From Paenibacillus sp. MBLB1832 (GTDB taxonomy: Bacteria > Bacillota > Bacilli > Paenibacillales > NBRC-103111), in the NCBI RefSeq assembly GCF_032271945.1, contig NZ_CP130319.1, forward strand, positions 2,003,001 through 2,067,000: 64,000 bases of DNA, given 5' to 3'. This document shows positions 9,287 to 19,058 of this stretch, piece by piece. The position numbers and the translations under genes were made by a program. The notes under the pieces were generated by a model that saw only the letters and a program-made list of their open reading frames with translations, searched no databases and was not told where the DNA came from. Within the stretch, counting starts at the first letter, position 1. Each line of letters starts with the position of its first letter.

Positions 9287-9344
9287 AGCGCCACCCGTTG
9301 TTGAGGATTGCCATATCGGTAAATCCCCAGTAACTGGTGGCGTT
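9287..9344 (+). promoter_or_regulatory. Two-level stem-loop between the binding-protein and GH95 genes
   Basis: AGCGCCACC pairs with GGTGGCGTT (one G-U pair) as a 9-bp outer stem, and GGATT/AATCC makes an inner stem. No T-run follows, so complete termination is unlikely. It could lower readthrough into the enzyme genes or protect the 3' end of the binding-protein message. Confidence 0.4.
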
Positions 9345-9375
9345 ATATTGACTTCACCTAACAAAGGGCGGGAAG

Positions 9376-11673
9376 ATGATGAGCCAAAACATATGGTTTA
9401 AGCAGCCGGCTAGTGATTGGAATGAAGCGTTACCTGTGGGCAACGGACGGCTCGGAGGCATGGTATACGGAGGAATCCGAAAAGAGAGAATCCAGCTGAA
9501 TGAAGACTCGGTCTGGTACGGCGGTCCTCGTGATCGCAATAACCGAGATGCGTTGTCACAGCTCGGTGAAATGAGGAAACGACTTAAAGAAGGAAGAGCT
9601 GGTGAAGCTCATCGACTGGCGGAGTTGGCTTTTTCAGGAACGCCTAACAGCCAGCGTCATTACCTACCAGCAGGAGATTTACTGCTTTTTATAGATGAAA
9701 CTGAGAGCAGTATAAGCAACTATAAAAGAGAGCTTGATCTAGAACGCGCGGTAGTGACCACGACTTACGAACGAGATGGCTATGCGTATGTCCGCGAAAC
9801 CTTCTCGAGCTTTCCTGATGGTGTATTGGTTACACGGCTGGAAACCACATGTCCAAAGGGCCTTTCTTTCTATGCCAGATTGGATCGCAAAGAAGGCAAG
9901 TATGTAGATTGTACAGGGAAAATAAGTGCCGATACGATTGTCATGCGTAATCAATGCTATGGAATGTCAGACACGGATTATGTCATGATGCTTAAAGCCA
10001 TTACAGATGGCGGTAAGGTTCAGACGATTGGCGAGCATATTGTAGTTGAAGGTGCACGTTCGGTCACGTTATTACTGTCTATTGCGACAACTTTTAGATA
10101 TAAAGATCCGGAAAGTGCTTGTAATGATCTAATTCAGCTAGCAGTGGTAAAGCCTTATGAACAATTAGTAGAGGATCACGTTACCGATTATCGTATGTTG
10201 TATGATCGTGTGTCCTTATATCTTAAAGAGGATGAACCGGAACATAAGATGACCCTGCCAGTTTCAGAAAGACTCGAATTGGTGAAGCAAGGTGCAGAGG
10301 ATTTAGGATTAATCTCACTCTATTTTCAATTCGGCCGTTATCTGCTCATTGCCAGCAGTCGACCTGGGTCACTGCCTGCCAATCTTCAAGGAATATGGAA
10401 TGATCACATGCTGCCGCCATGGGACAGTAAATATACGATTAATATTAATACGCAAATGAATTACTGGCTGGCGGAAACGTGTAACTTGTCGGAATGTCAC
10501 CAACCACTATTTGATCTGATCGAACGAATGAGGGAACACGGCAGACAAACAGCTGCAGTCATGTATGGGTGTCGCGGATTTGTTGCGCATCACAATACCG
10601 ATCTATGGGCGGATACAGCGCCGCAGGACATGCATCTTCCAGCTACCTATTGGACGCTTGGTGCGGCTTGGCTAAGTCTACATTTGTGGGAGCATTATCA
10701 ATATACACTGGATAGGAATTTTCTGAAAAACGCGTACGGCACGATGAAAGAAGCCGCACTGTTTTTCCTGGATTTTTTGATTGAAGATGATAGCGGGTAC
10801 TTGATTAGCTCGCCTTCTCTATCACCTGAGAATAGGTACATATTGCCTAATGGAGAAACAGGGATCCTATGTTTCTCGCCAACCATGGATAATCAAATCT
10901 TAACCGAGTTATTCTCCGCATGCATGGAAGCAGCTGATCTTTTAGAGACAGATGAGGATTTTCAAATTCAAGCGGCGAATGCGTTGCGTAAGCTTCCTCC
11001 AACCCGCATAGGTAAATATGGGCAAATTCAAGAGTGGTTCGAGGATTACGAGGAAGTGCATCCAGGTCATAGGCATATCTCTCATTTGTTCGCGCTGCAT
11101 CCTGGAACGGGTATAAGTGTTAGTCGTACACCGGAGTTAGCTCAAGCAGCCAGAAAGACATTAGAGAGACGATTAGCTCATGGCGGAGGACAAACAGGCT
11201 GGAGTCGAGCATGGATGATCAACTTCTATGCTCGGTTAAAGGATGGCAACCAATCTGCGTTTCATATGCAAGAACTTCTGAGCAATTCCACATTGCCGAA
11301 TCTACTGGATAATCACCCACCCTTTCAGATCGACGGTAATTTCGGAGGCACAGCAGGGATTGCGGAAATGCTGTTGCAAAGCCATCATGGCATTATTGAA
11401 TTGCTTCCTGCTCTTCCTTCAAGCTGGAAAAAGGGTAGTGTAACTGGATTGAAGGCACGTGGCGGCTATGAGCTAGACATGCAATGGGAGCAGGGGCAGC
11501 TCCAAATAGCAACGATTCGCTCCCATCATGGCGGAAGCTGCCGGGTTCATGCACACGCCCATTTAATTGCTATAGATGAAGAGAACAAGAGATTGAATAT
11601 GGAGCGAGACAATCATACCATTGATTTCAATATGCAGCCGGGACAGGTAATTCGGCTTATAGCAGAGGAGTAG
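9376..11673 (+). CDS. Glycoside hydrolase family 95 (alpha-L-fucosidase / alpha-L-galactosidase type)
   Basis: Enzyme of 765 residues covering the whole GH95 layout: an N-terminal beta-sandwich with [19 protein letters not shown] and [15 protein letters not shown], an (alpha/alpha)6 barrel, and a C-terminal beta-domain. Family marks in the barrel are [20 protein letters not shown], the QEWFEDYEE segment where the general-acid glutamate lies in the family, [13 protein letters not shown] near residue 564, [11 protein letters not shown] and [12 protein letters not shown] near 650. No signal peptide is present, so it probably acts inside the cell on imported oligosaccharides, removing terminal alpha-L-fucose or L-galactose. 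It is in the transporter operon and ends 7 bp before the heparinase-like gene. Sequence alone does not settle fucosidase versus galactosidase. Confidence 0.92.
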   Translation: MMSQNIWFKQPASDWNEALPVGNGRLGGMVYGGIRKERIQLNEDSVWYGGPRDRNNRDALSQLGEMRKRLKEGRAGEAHRLAELAFSGTPNSQRHYLPAGDLLLFIDETESSISNYKRELDLERAVVTTTYERDGYAYVRETFSSFPDGVLVTRLETTCPKGLSFYARLDRKEGKYVDCTGKISADTIVMRNQCYGMSDTDYVMMLKAITDGGKVQTIGEHIVVEGARSVTLLLSIATTFRYKDPESACNDLIQLAVVKPYEQLVEDHVTDYRMLYDRVSLYLKEDEPEHKMTLPVSERLELVKQGAEDLGLISLYFQFGRYLLIASSRPGSLPANLQGIWNDHMLPPWDSKYTININTQMNYWLAETCNLSECHQPLFDLIERMREHGRQTAAVMYGCRGFVAHHNTDLWADTAPQDMHLPATYWTLGAAWLSLHLWEHYQYTLDRNFLKNAYGTMKEAALFFLDFLIEDDSGYLISSPSLSPENRYILPNGETGILCFSPTMDNQILTELFSACMEAADLLETDEDFQIQAANALRKLPPTRIGKYGQIQEWFEDYEEVHPGHRHISHLFALHPGTGISVSRTPELAQAARKTLERRLAHGGGQTGWSRAWMINFYARLKDGNQSAFHMQELLSNSTLPNLLDNHPPFQIDGNFGGTAGIAEMLLQSHHGIIELLPALPSSWKKGSVTGLKARGGYELDMQWEQGQLQIATIRSHHGGSCRVHAHAHLIAIDEENKRLNMERDNHTIDFNMQPGQVIRLIAEE

Positions 11674-11680
11674 AACAACT

Positions 11681-13561
11681 GTGATTAGTGAAAAATTCCG
11701 CAACATCCTGCAAGAGCAGCATATGATCAGCCGGGAGCAGTTCCAGCTCTTCCCGTCGGCAGGTGATAGAGTGTATTGGGGAAATGTTCCTGGTGAAGTT
11801 CGGAAATTACTAATTGAACAAGGGGAAATATATGCAGGCTATAATTGGCCAATTGTTTCTGCATGCATGATGTTGGAGATTTCACGAACGGGTTCATTTG
11901 ATCTCTGTGATGAAACCTATTTAAAGCGAAGAACGGCTCTTGGAACGTTGGTCGTAGCCGAGTGCATCGAAGGTCAGGGGCGATTCCTCGATGACATTGT
12001 AAATGGGATTTGGGCCATATGCGAAGAGACAAGCTGGATCGGCATCATGCATAGTGAAGAAGCTGATCTTCCTTTGGGGCAGGGGTATTCACTGGACTTA
12101 AGGGCAGCAGAGACAGGTTCATTGCTGGCATGGGTGTCCTATTTACTTCGTGATGAGTTAAATAACATGACGCCTCATATTACACAGCGAATTGAGTTGG
12201 AAGTTAAAAGACGCATTCTAGATTCGTATATGGGCCGCGACGATTACTTTTGGATGGGATTCGTGAAGAAACCTGTTAACAACTGGAATCCTTGGATTAA
12301 TTCTTGTTTCTTAACCGCCTTAATGCTGGTGGAGGAAGATCCAAACCGTAGAATGGAAGGGCTCCTTAAATTTATTGCTAGTTTGGATGTTTTTCTAGAA
12401 AGCTATCATTCCGATGGAGGCTGTGATGAAGGGACAACGTATTGGGATCGGGCAGGCGGAGCTTTATTGGATTGCCTGGAACTGCTAAAGCATGCAACAG
12501 GAGGATTCGTCGATCTTTTCAATGAACCATTGATTCAGAATATTGGCCGATATATTTACCGTGCGCATATTCATGATACGTATTTTATTAATTTTGCTGA
12601 CGGTTCTGCCAAAATTAACGACTTTCAATCTGTTCAAGCATTCAAATATGGGTTGTTAATTCATGATCAGAACTTATGCAGTCAGGCTGCAAATCAATAT
12701 CGCTTGAAATCGGTCAAATTTACCCAACATCCATGGTTTCCGATGCTGCGTAGTCTCTCGGAGATCAAATATTATCCAGCATTACTAACAGAAAATAGCG
12801 CTCCTCCGTACTTACGGGATGTGTGGTTAGACGGTATTCAAGTAATGGCCGCAAGAGAGCATAGCGGCTCTCCTTCAGGCTTGTATCTAGCAACCAAAGG
12901 GGGTCACAACGAGGAAAGCCACAATCATAATGATATCGGACAATTTATTCTATATTCAGATGGAAACCCCATTATCATAGACGCTGGAGTTAACTCTTAC
13001 AATAAGAAAACGTTCAGCGATCAACGATATGAAATCTGGACCATGCGCTCGACGTATCATAATGTGCCAACGATTAATGGGGTTGAGCAGCATCATGGCC
13101 GTGAATACCAAGCAAGTTCGGTGGTATACACAACGAATGAAGACTATGCCCGGCTTACGCTAGATATTGCTCCTGCCTATCCGTCTGAGGCAGGTGTGAG
13201 GGAGTGGATTCGTACCGTAACACTGAATCGATCGTCACCTGCAAGCGTCACCTTACTGGATACCTATGACCTACTATCAACCAAGAACGCATTGCAATGG
13301 CAATTCATGACCTGTTGCGAGGTGAAGGAAGTTCGGTCAGGAGAGCTCTTTTTCCAAGCTAGAGAGGGAAGCTCTGTTCGAATGGTGTATCCGTCAGATC
13401 AGCTTCAAATCATGAAGGAACGAATCGAAACAAAGGATAAATGGATGACCAAGGTTTGGGGCGAGTATATATATCGAATTACATTTAGCTGTCTAGTAGA
13501 AGCCAGCCAAGGATCATTTGAATGTGTATTTGAACAAGTCGCGAAAACTGATAAATTGTAA
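11681..13561 (+). CDS. Heparinase II/III family protein (probable intracellular polysaccharide or oligosaccharide lyase)
   Basis: Protein of 626 residues beginning at GTG with GAGGAG 10 bp upstream, overlapping the GH95 stop. Residues 1-340 are an alpha-helical toroid. Residues from about 385 form the heparinase II/III-like beta-sandwich: TKGGHNEESHNHNDIGQF near 407, PIIIDAGVNSYNKKTF, and MRSTYHNVPTINGVEQ near 458. These histidines and tyrosine fit the active-site and metal positions of this lyase group (PL12, PL15, PL17, PL21 and relatives). No signal peptide is present, so it probably acts on imported uronic-acid oligosaccharides. It is the last gene of the transporter operon. The exact PL family and substrate are unknown. 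Confidence 0.85.
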   Translation: MISEKFRNILQEQHMISREQFQLFPSAGDRVYWGNVPGEVRKLLIEQGEIYAGYNWPIVSACMMLEISRTGSFDLCDETYLKRRTALGTLVVAECIEGQGRFLDDIVNGIWAICEETSWIGIMHSEEADLPLGQGYSLDLRAAETGSLLAWVSYLLRDELNNMTPHITQRIELEVKRRILDSYMGRDDYFWMGFVKKPVNNWNPWINSCFLTALMLVEEDPNRRMEGLLKFIASLDVFLESYHSDGGCDEGTTYWDRAGGALLDCLELLKHATGGFVDLFNEPLIQNIGRYIYRAHIHDTYFINFADGSAKINDFQSVQAFKYGLLIHDQNLCSQAANQYRLKSVKFTQHPWFPMLRSLSEIKYYPALLTENSAPPYLRDVWLDGIQVMAAREHSGSPSGLYLATKGGHNEESHNHNDIGQFILYSDGNPIIIDAGVNSYNKKTFSDQRYEIWTMRSTYHNVPTINGVEQHHGREYQASSVVYTTNEDYARLTLDIAPAYPSEAGVREWIRTVTLNRSSPASVTLLDTYDLLSTKNALQWQFMTCCEVKEVRSGELFFQAREGSSVRMVYPSDQLQIMKERIETKDKWMTKVWGEYIYRITFSCLVEASQGSFECVFEQVAKTDKL

Positions 13562-13572
13562 GCAAACCTAAA

Positions 13573-13611
13573 AAAATCAGATGGAGCTAAGTCTTCCTTC
13601 TGATTTTTTTT
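13573..13611 (+). terminator. Rho-independent terminator of the first transporter-enzyme operon
   Basis: AAAATCAGA pairs with TCTGATTTT and continues into a T-run. It lies 12 bp after the heparinase-like gene. Confidence 0.75.
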
Positions 13612-13627
13612 ACTGTATCCTAATATA

Positions 13628-13680
13628 TTTACATGAATCGAAATATCCTTCATTTTCAAAAATGTACAATCATGTAGAAT
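13628..13680 (+). promoter_or_regulatory. Candidate YesN-dependent promoter of the giant beta-helix gene
   Basis: Gap-free twin of 5681-5733 (40 of 53 positions shared by eye), ending in the -10-like box TAGAAT at 13675-13680. No good -35 box is present, which fits an activator-dependent promoter. Two unlinked operons sharing this block suggests one regulator for both. Confidence 0.55.
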
Positions 13681-13684
13681 ATGG

Positions 13685-13699
13685 TTGAAAGCGGTTTCT
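13685..13699 (+). promoter_or_regulatory. cre-like site (CcpA operator) at the transcription start
   Basis: TTGAAAGCGGTTTCT matches the Bacillus cre consensus (TGAAANCGNTTNCA-like) at nearly all positions. It begins 4 bp after the -10 box of the preceding promoter, so bound CcpA would block initiation. This fits carbon catabolite repression of an extracellular polysaccharide enzyme. Confidence 0.6.
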
Positions 13700-13814
13700 G
13701 ACATACAATATTTGACTCTAAGAATCTAGCCTATCATTGGAGGTGTAGAATAGTGTAATTTCATTTTGATTTGGAACGACTTGTTTCATCCATATTAGGA
13801 GGAGGAAAAAAAGA

Positions 13815-16800
13815 GTGAAAAAAATCACGTCATACATCGTTATGCTAACCATGATGATATCAATTATAAACATGGGAATTCCGCAGTTTAGCGGGAAGGT
13901 TGCTGCCGCTGCAACTGTTGCTCAGAATCATACTTTTGAGACGACAGATCCTAATTTCGGTTCATTTGCCGTTGGAACAGAAATAAACACGCTTCCAACA
14001 ATGACGGCAGTAGAACCTGTTTTTTCACGAAAAATAGTAAGTGATGCTACCGGAAACAGATCGTTAGAAGTAACAGTACCAGCGGACGCACAGGGGAAAA
14101 CTCGTTTTTACTATGGCGCCAACGCAGGCTTGCAAGCAACTGGAAACAAGTTTTCATTTGAAGGGTCACTTACATTCAACAACCAGGCCAAAGAGTTCGA
14201 TCTAAAGGTTATCCCAGGGGATTGGAAGCAAAACCTTCCTCTTGCCAAATTTTTGCCTAATGGAGATATTCAAGTCAAATCAGGTACGGTTACGCAAACG
14301 ACTTGGGCAAAGCGGGGGACTTGGGCAGCAAATACCACCTATGTGGTGAAGCTGGATCTCTACAAAGACATCAATAAATATGATTTGTTCCTTAAAGATA
14401 CAACCACAGGGGTCACAACGATGCTAGCCAGTGGCGAGCCCTTGATGAATTATGATAACCACGGGTTCTTAGAATTAGGAGTCGTTTATTACAATATCGA
14501 AGCAATTGGCACAACCGCTGCATCCAGCACGAGTGTTCGTTATGATAATGTGAAACTCTCCTACTCCAATGATGTCAGAGATACCAATCTCCCTCCTGCA
14601 GACACGACTGTACTAAGAACAACCACCTTTGAAACGACGGATACAGACACAGCGATTGCAGGAACGGCTACGGGGGCTGTCATTAAAACGAATATTCTTG
14701 ATGCCAAATCACCTTCTGTAATGAAGATCGTTTATGAGAACTCCAGTAGATGGGTAGAGGTGGCGACGACGCAAGACGAACCAGGAGATATTGGTTTTCC
14801 GATATTCCCATCCTGGATGGCAGATACGAAATACAAAAGTTATACGCTAGAAGCAGATTTTATGCTAAAGGACAATTTTGCAGATTACTACCTAAGACTG
14901 ATAGACGGTTCTTGGGGCGTAAAGAGCAACACGCTGCTGTTCTCTAAAAATGGAAACATTTATGCGCGCTCCTCTGCTACGGGAAATGGCTCATTTGCAG
15001 CCAGAACAACGTGGGAAGTGAATAAGGCTTTCTCTCTCAAATTGGTCGTTCACGCAGATTCGTTAAGTTACGATCTTTATCATGTGAAGGATGGCGTTTC
15101 AACCAGGCTGGTGAACAACGAGCCCATTCAAAATTCAAATTTATTTACAACAAATGGCTTAGCCGCACTCATGCTCAACGTAGATGCAGGTACGCATAGC
15201 AAATCTACGATTTTGGTAGATAATATTAAAATATCAGTATCCAACCTTGCGGGATCAGCCCCAATAATTAATCCTAATCCAGGAGCTTTGCTTGACGCTG
15301 CACCTGTAATCGGTGTTCCAATCGAATATTATGTGAGTCCAACAGGGAGCGATGCCAATAATGGGAAATCGCCGAGTACACCGCTTCTGACGCTCCAAAA
15401 GGCCTCGAGTCTGACAGCACCTGGCGACACAGTATATTTAATGGATGGCACATTTACCTACAGCGGCGGAGGACGAATGGCAACGATCACCAAATCCGGT
15501 GCATTCAATACTGCAACGAATCAACCTGCGTATATCACGTACAAACCAGCACCAGGGGCACATCCTATTCTTTTCACCGATAATGCTTGGGATGTCATTC
15601 TCATTCAAGCTAACTATATTATCATTGAGGGGCTTGAGATTAAAGGGAATAATCAGAATCTTACTGTCGCAGACGGGGAGGCCGCCTATAACTATTGGTA
15701 CGAGCAAACCCAGGCTGGACTGCCGGTTAACTATGGCGACCCTAGATTTACTAGAGCAAATGCCAATGGAATCAGTGTTAACAGTGGAACCAACCTAGCC
15801 AACGGCTTGCCGCCATTCCACCATATTACCATCAGAAATAACGTCGTTCATGATATGCCTGGCGGGGGAATCGGTTCCGCAAATGTAGATTACATCACCA
15901 TTGAGAATAATCAAGTCTACAATAATGCGTGGTACACGATGTATGCCTGCAGCGGGATCAGCGTCCTAGGCGGCGTAGATATCGACACTCAGACGGGTTA
16001 CAAAAGTATCGTACGCAATAATATCGTTCATGATAATCAAACGAATGTGAAATGGAATCAAACGAAGAGTTATTCCGATGGTAACGGCATCATTATCGAT
16101 TTCAATAAAAACACAGGAAGAACTTTTCCAGCTTATAAAGGAAAAACGTTGGTTGAAAATAATATCTCTTATAATAATGGAGGATCAGGCATTCATTCCT
16201 TTAACTCTGCCAATGTAGATATTATTAACAATACGTTATATAACAATAATCAAAATCCGCGTCTGTCGTACTCCCAGCTGTTCGCTAGCACCTCGGATAA
16301 GATTAATATTTTTAATAACATTGTTTATTCCAGGGATTTGCGTCCAGGGGAAACGAATTACAACATTAATAACGCAAACGGTAGTGAATTCGTTGTCTTT
16401 GCTAACAATATTTACTATAACGGCGGAACTCCGAAAGTGATGGGAATCAACGATGTATTAGCTGACCCTAAATTTGTATCACTTGATCCATCGGATCCGA
16501 ATTTCCTCCGTCTCCAAGCTGATTCACCAGCCATTGATCGAGGTACCAAAACCCTGGCGCCAGCCCTTGATATTGTCCGTGCAGCACGTCCGCAAGGGGC
16601 AAAGTACGACATAGGAGCCTACGAAACCAGTTATACAAGCGCGACACCAATTGTTAATGATGTAACAGATATAGAAGCCATTAGACAAACCATGATTTTC
16701 ACGCCAGAAAATGGTGCGGCACGCTACGGTACACCTACGGTTGATGGTGCTGTTGACGGGATTTGGAACACGGCGCCTGTCTTAAATGCTAACAAATATA

Positions 16801-18872
16801 TCGATAATATAACGGCTCCTGTAACTTCGGGTGCAACTGCCAAGGTACGTGTCCTATGGGATGCAGACAATTTGTATGTCTTAGCGGATGTTACAGACCC
16901 TGTTCTGCGAAAAACAAATGTAAATCCATGGGAACAAGATTCTGTGGAAATTTTCTTGGATGAGAATAACGGGAAAACGACCTCTCATGAGGGGGATGAC
17001 AGACAGTATCGAATTAATTATGACAATGAAAAGACAGTAGGACGTCAAGGGAACATCTCGGAATTTACGAGTGCAACTTCACTAACATCGGATGGATACA
17101 TCGTAGAAGTTAAGATTCCTTTTAAAACAATAAAAGGCTCTGAAGGAAAAGTCATCGGTTTTGATGCACAAGTTAACGATGACAACGGCGTTGGTGCAAG
17201 AACAAGCACAGCGATCTGGAGTGATACAAAAGGCGTGGGTTATTCCAATACATCCAGATGGGGCAACTTGACGCTGCTAGCGCAGCCACCTGTAATCATT
17301 ACAGCCATTCAGCCCGTCAATGTGACAACAACAGCCGAAATTGCACCAACACTGCCATCTAACGTAGAAGCTGTCTATAGTAATGCAACGACTTCTTCCG
17401 TAAGTGTCGTGTGGGATGCTATTGATCCTCAGAGCTATGCGCAAGCAGGCAGCTTCACGGTGAACGGCACGGTAAATGGGACTTCGATCAAAGCGGCAGC
17501 GAATATAACGGTTAATCCGAAACCAGTTGTAGTAACAGCCATTCAGCCCGTCAATGTGACAACAACAGAGGAAATTTCGCCAACACTGCCATCTAACGTA
17601 GAAGTTGTCTATAGTAATGCAACGACTACTTCTGAAAGTGTTGTATGGGATGCCATTGATCCTCAGAGCTATGCGCAAGCAGGCAGCTTTACGGTGAACG
17701 GTACTGTAAATGGGATTTCGATCCAAGCAGTAGCGAATGTAACGGTTAATCCGAAACCAGTTGTAGTGACAGTTATCCAGCCCGTCAATGTGACGACAAC
17801 TGAAGAAATTGCACCAATACTGCCATCTGAAGTATCCGTTGACTATAGCAATGCAACGACTGCTTCCGTAAGCGTAGTGTGGGATGCCGTTGCTCCTCAG
17901 AGCTATGCGCAAGCAGGCAGTTTCACGGTGAACGGTACGGTAGATGGGACTTCCATCAAAGCGGTGGCGAATGTTACTGTCAACCCCAAACCGGTTGTAG
18001 TAACAGCCATCCAGCCCGTCAATGTGACGACAACAGAGGGAATTGCACCAATACTGCCATCTGAAGTATCCGTTGACTATAGCAATGCAACGACTGCTTC
18101 CGTAAGCGTAGTGTGGGATGCCGTTGCTCTTCAGAGTTATGCGCAAGCAGGCAGCTTCACGGTGAACGGCACTGTAAATGGGACTTCAATCAAAGCGGCA
18201 GCGAATGTTACTGTCACACCTTCGAATCAAGGTCCTGTAGGAACGATTTCGGTTACAGTATCCGTAGACAGCGCTGGAACTGCTAAAGCTGCTGTTTCGG
18301 ACAATCAGCTTACGCAGGCTCTGGCCAAAGTTATTGAGGCGGCACAAGGAGGCAAAAAAGTTGCTCCTATCGTCATTCAGATTAAAAATGCAACCGATCC
18401 TATCAAAGGAATATCCCTAGAATTGTCACCAGCATCTATCGCGGCTCTAACAAATAGCAAAGTAGATTCGCTAATTGTGACAACAGGTTCAATCACCATG
18501 AGCTTGGATAAAAAAGCACTAGAGGGAATCAATAGCTCGCTTGCAGGAAGAAATGCCTCCGAGAAAGTAAGTATTAATTTCTCGCAATTAGATCCGCAAT
18601 CCGTCATTACAAAGCATCCTGCAGCAGCAAAGAACTTGAAGAACATCGGTGACAGGCCCATCTATAACCTGAGTATTACAGCAGGTAATCAGACGATCTC
18701 TGATATCAAAGGCGGGACTATCCAGATGACTTGGCCCTATTCGCTGCAAACCAGCGATAATCCTCACTCGATTCTTATTTATTACTTAGATGATATAGGG
18801 AATTTGGAAGTTAAAAGATGCGACTATGATTTCTCTACACAATCAATAAGTTTCCGGACGAACCATTTCTAG
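13815..18872 (+). CDS. Giant secreted beta-helix protein with two LamG-like domains, CBM9 and four Ig-like repeats
   Basis: Secreted protein of 1685 residues, GTG start with AGGAGGAGG upstream. Signal peptide at 1-32 (ends GKVAAAATV). Residues 35-255 and 265-485 are two related beta-sandwich domains of concanavalin/LamG type. Residues 505-945 form a right-handed beta-helix beginning YYVSPTGSDANNGKSP and carrying many NN-asparagine turns, like PL9-type lyases; the usual PL9 catalytic lysine motif was not recognised. Residues 955-1155 are a CBM9-like module (DGAVDGIWNTAPV, DSVEIFLDENNGKT). Then come four 78-residue Ig-like (Big_4-type) repeats and a 210-residue tail that normally leads into SLH domains. 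Translation stops at NHF, exactly where SLH domains should begin. Likely role: binding and cutting an extracellular polysaccharide. Confidence 0.85.
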   Translation: MKKITSYIVMLTMMISIINMGIPQFSGKVAAAATVAQNHTFETTDPNFGSFAVGTEINTLPTMTAVEPVFSRKIVSDATGNRSLEVTVPADAQGKTRFYYGANAGLQATGNKFSFEGSLTFNNQAKEFDLKVIPGDWKQNLPLAKFLPNGDIQVKSGTVTQTTWAKRGTWAANTTYVVKLDLYKDINKYDLFLKDTTTGVTTMLASGEPLMNYDNHGFLELGVVYYNIEAIGTTAASSTSVRYDNVKLSYSNDVRDTNLPPADTTVLRTTTFETTDTDTAIAGTATGAVIKTNILDAKSPSVMKIVYENSSRWVEVATTQDEPGDIGFPIFPSWMADTKYKSYTLEADFMLKDNFADYYLRLIDGSWGVKSNTLLFSKNGNIYARSSATGNGSFAARTTWEVNKAFSLKLVVHADSLSYDLYHVKDGVSTRLVNNEPIQNSNLFTTNGLAALMLNVDAGTHSKSTILVDNIKISVSNLAGSAPIINPNPGALLDAAPVIGVPIEYYVSPTGSDANNGKSPSTPLLTLQKASSLTAPGDTVYLMDGTFTYSGGGRMATITKSGAFNTATNQPAYITYKPAPGAHPILFTDNAWDVILIQANYIIIEGLEIKGNNQNLTVADGEAAYNYWYEQTQAGLPVNYGDPRFTRANANGISVNSGTNLANGLPPFHHITIRNNVVHDMPGGGIGSANVDYITIENNQVYNNAWYTMYACSGISVLGGVDIDTQTGYKSIVRNNIVHDNQTNVKWNQTKSYSDGNGIIIDFNKNTGRTFPAYKGKTLVENNISYNNGGSGIHSFNSANVDIINNTLYNNNQNPRLSYSQLFASTSDKINIFNNIVYSRDLRPGETNYNINNANGSEFVVFANNIYYNGGTPKVMGINDVLADPKFVSLDPSDPNFLRLQADSPAIDRGTKTLAPALDIVRAARPQGAKYDIGAYETSYTSATPIVNDVTDIEAIRQTMIFTPENGAARYGTPTVDGAVDGIWNTAPVLNANKYIDNITAPVTSGATAKVRVLWDADNLYVLADVTDPVLRKTNVNPWEQDSVEIFLDENNGKTTSHEGDDRQYRINYDNEKTVGRQGNISEFTSATSLTSDGYIVEVKIPFKTIKGSEGKVIGFDAQVNDDNGVGARTSTAIWSDTKGVGYSNTSRWGNLTLLAQPPVIITAIQPVNVTTTAEIAPTLPSNVEAVYSNATTSSVSVVWDAIDPQSYAQAGSFTVNGTVNGTSIKAAANITVNPKPVVVTAIQPVNVTTTEEISPTLPSNVEVVYSNATTTSESVVWDAIDPQSYAQAGSFTVNGTVNGISIQAVANVTVNPKPVVVTVIQPVNVTTTEEIAPILPSEVSVDYSNATTASVSVVWDAVAPQSYAQAGSFTVNGTVDGTSIKAVANVTVNPKPVVVTAIQPVNVTTTEGIAPILPSEVSVDYSNATTASVSVVWDAVALQSYAQAGSFTVNGTVNGTSIKAAANVTVTPSNQGPVGTISVTVSVDSAGTAKAAVSDNQLTQALAKVIEAAQGGKKVAPIVIQIKNATDPIKGISLELSPASIAALTNSKVDSLIVTTGSITMSLDKKALEGINSSLAGRNASEKVSINFSQLDPQSVITKHPAAAKNLKNIGDRPIYNLSITAGNQTISDIKGGTIQMTWPYSLQTSDNPHSILIYYLDDIGNLEVKRCDYDFSTQSISFRTNHF
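17301..18236 (+). repeat. Four tandem 234-bp repeats encoding Ig-like domains
   Basis: The phrase ACAGCCATTCAGCCCGTC and close variants recur at 17301, 17535, 17769 and 18003, an exact spacing of 234 bp, or 78 residues. Units three and four are nearly identical over long stretches, pointing to recent duplication. The array lies inside the giant beta-helix gene and is in frame. Confidence 0.93.
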
Positions 18873-18899
18873 TACTCGGTCGGATATGATGTAATCTAA
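18873..18899 (+). other. Vestigial codons after the stop of the giant protein (lost SLH region)
   Basis: Directly after the TAG, the same frame reads YSVGYDVI before a second stop. In related proteins the NHF motif is followed by SKY and then SLH domains, as in NHFSKYAANY at 28553 in this window. The residual residues suggest the coding region once continued. No SLH-coding sequence remains before the next gene. Confidence 0.5.
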
Positions 18900-18933
18900 G
18901 CGGACGTCGGTACTTCACCGGCGTCAGCTTTTA
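18898..18933 (+). terminator. Probable terminator after the giant beta-helix gene
   Basis: AAGCGGACGTCGG pairs with CCGGCGTCAGCTT (one mismatch and one G-U pair) and is followed by TTATT, a weak T-run. Confidence 0.55.
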
Positions 18934-18956
18934 TTAAATAACTCGGAAAGGAGTTG

Positions 18957-19058
18957 ATGTTACGAATTCCAGAAAGAAGTGAAAGTAGTGAAAGTGCTGT
19001 TCGTTTTCGAGAGTTCTTTTGCGGTAGGATTACAATTATAAGGAGGCAGAAAATGTGA
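18957..19058 (+). CDS. Possible 33-codon leader peptide overlapping the next gene start
   Basis: An ATG closely preceded by AAAGGAG opens a frame of 33 codons whose TGA overlaps the GTG start of the 451-residue beta-helix gene. This arrangement could couple translation of the two. The peptide is Ser/Arg-rich (RSESSESAVRFR) and matches nothing I recognise. The ribosome site is only 3-4 bp from the ATG, which is short, so the call is weak. Confidence 0.22.
   Translation: MLRIPERSESSESAVRFREFFCGRITIIRRQKM

Noticed and set aside
17277..18146. Long 289-codon frame on the minus strand
   Set aside because: It is the antisense shadow of the four Ig-like repeats; the repeated peptide pattern simply follows the 234-bp unit, and there is no ribosome site.
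17301..18236. Regular repeats considered as a CRISPR array
   Set aside because: Units of 234 bp are in frame, encode Ig-like domains and have no unique spacers.
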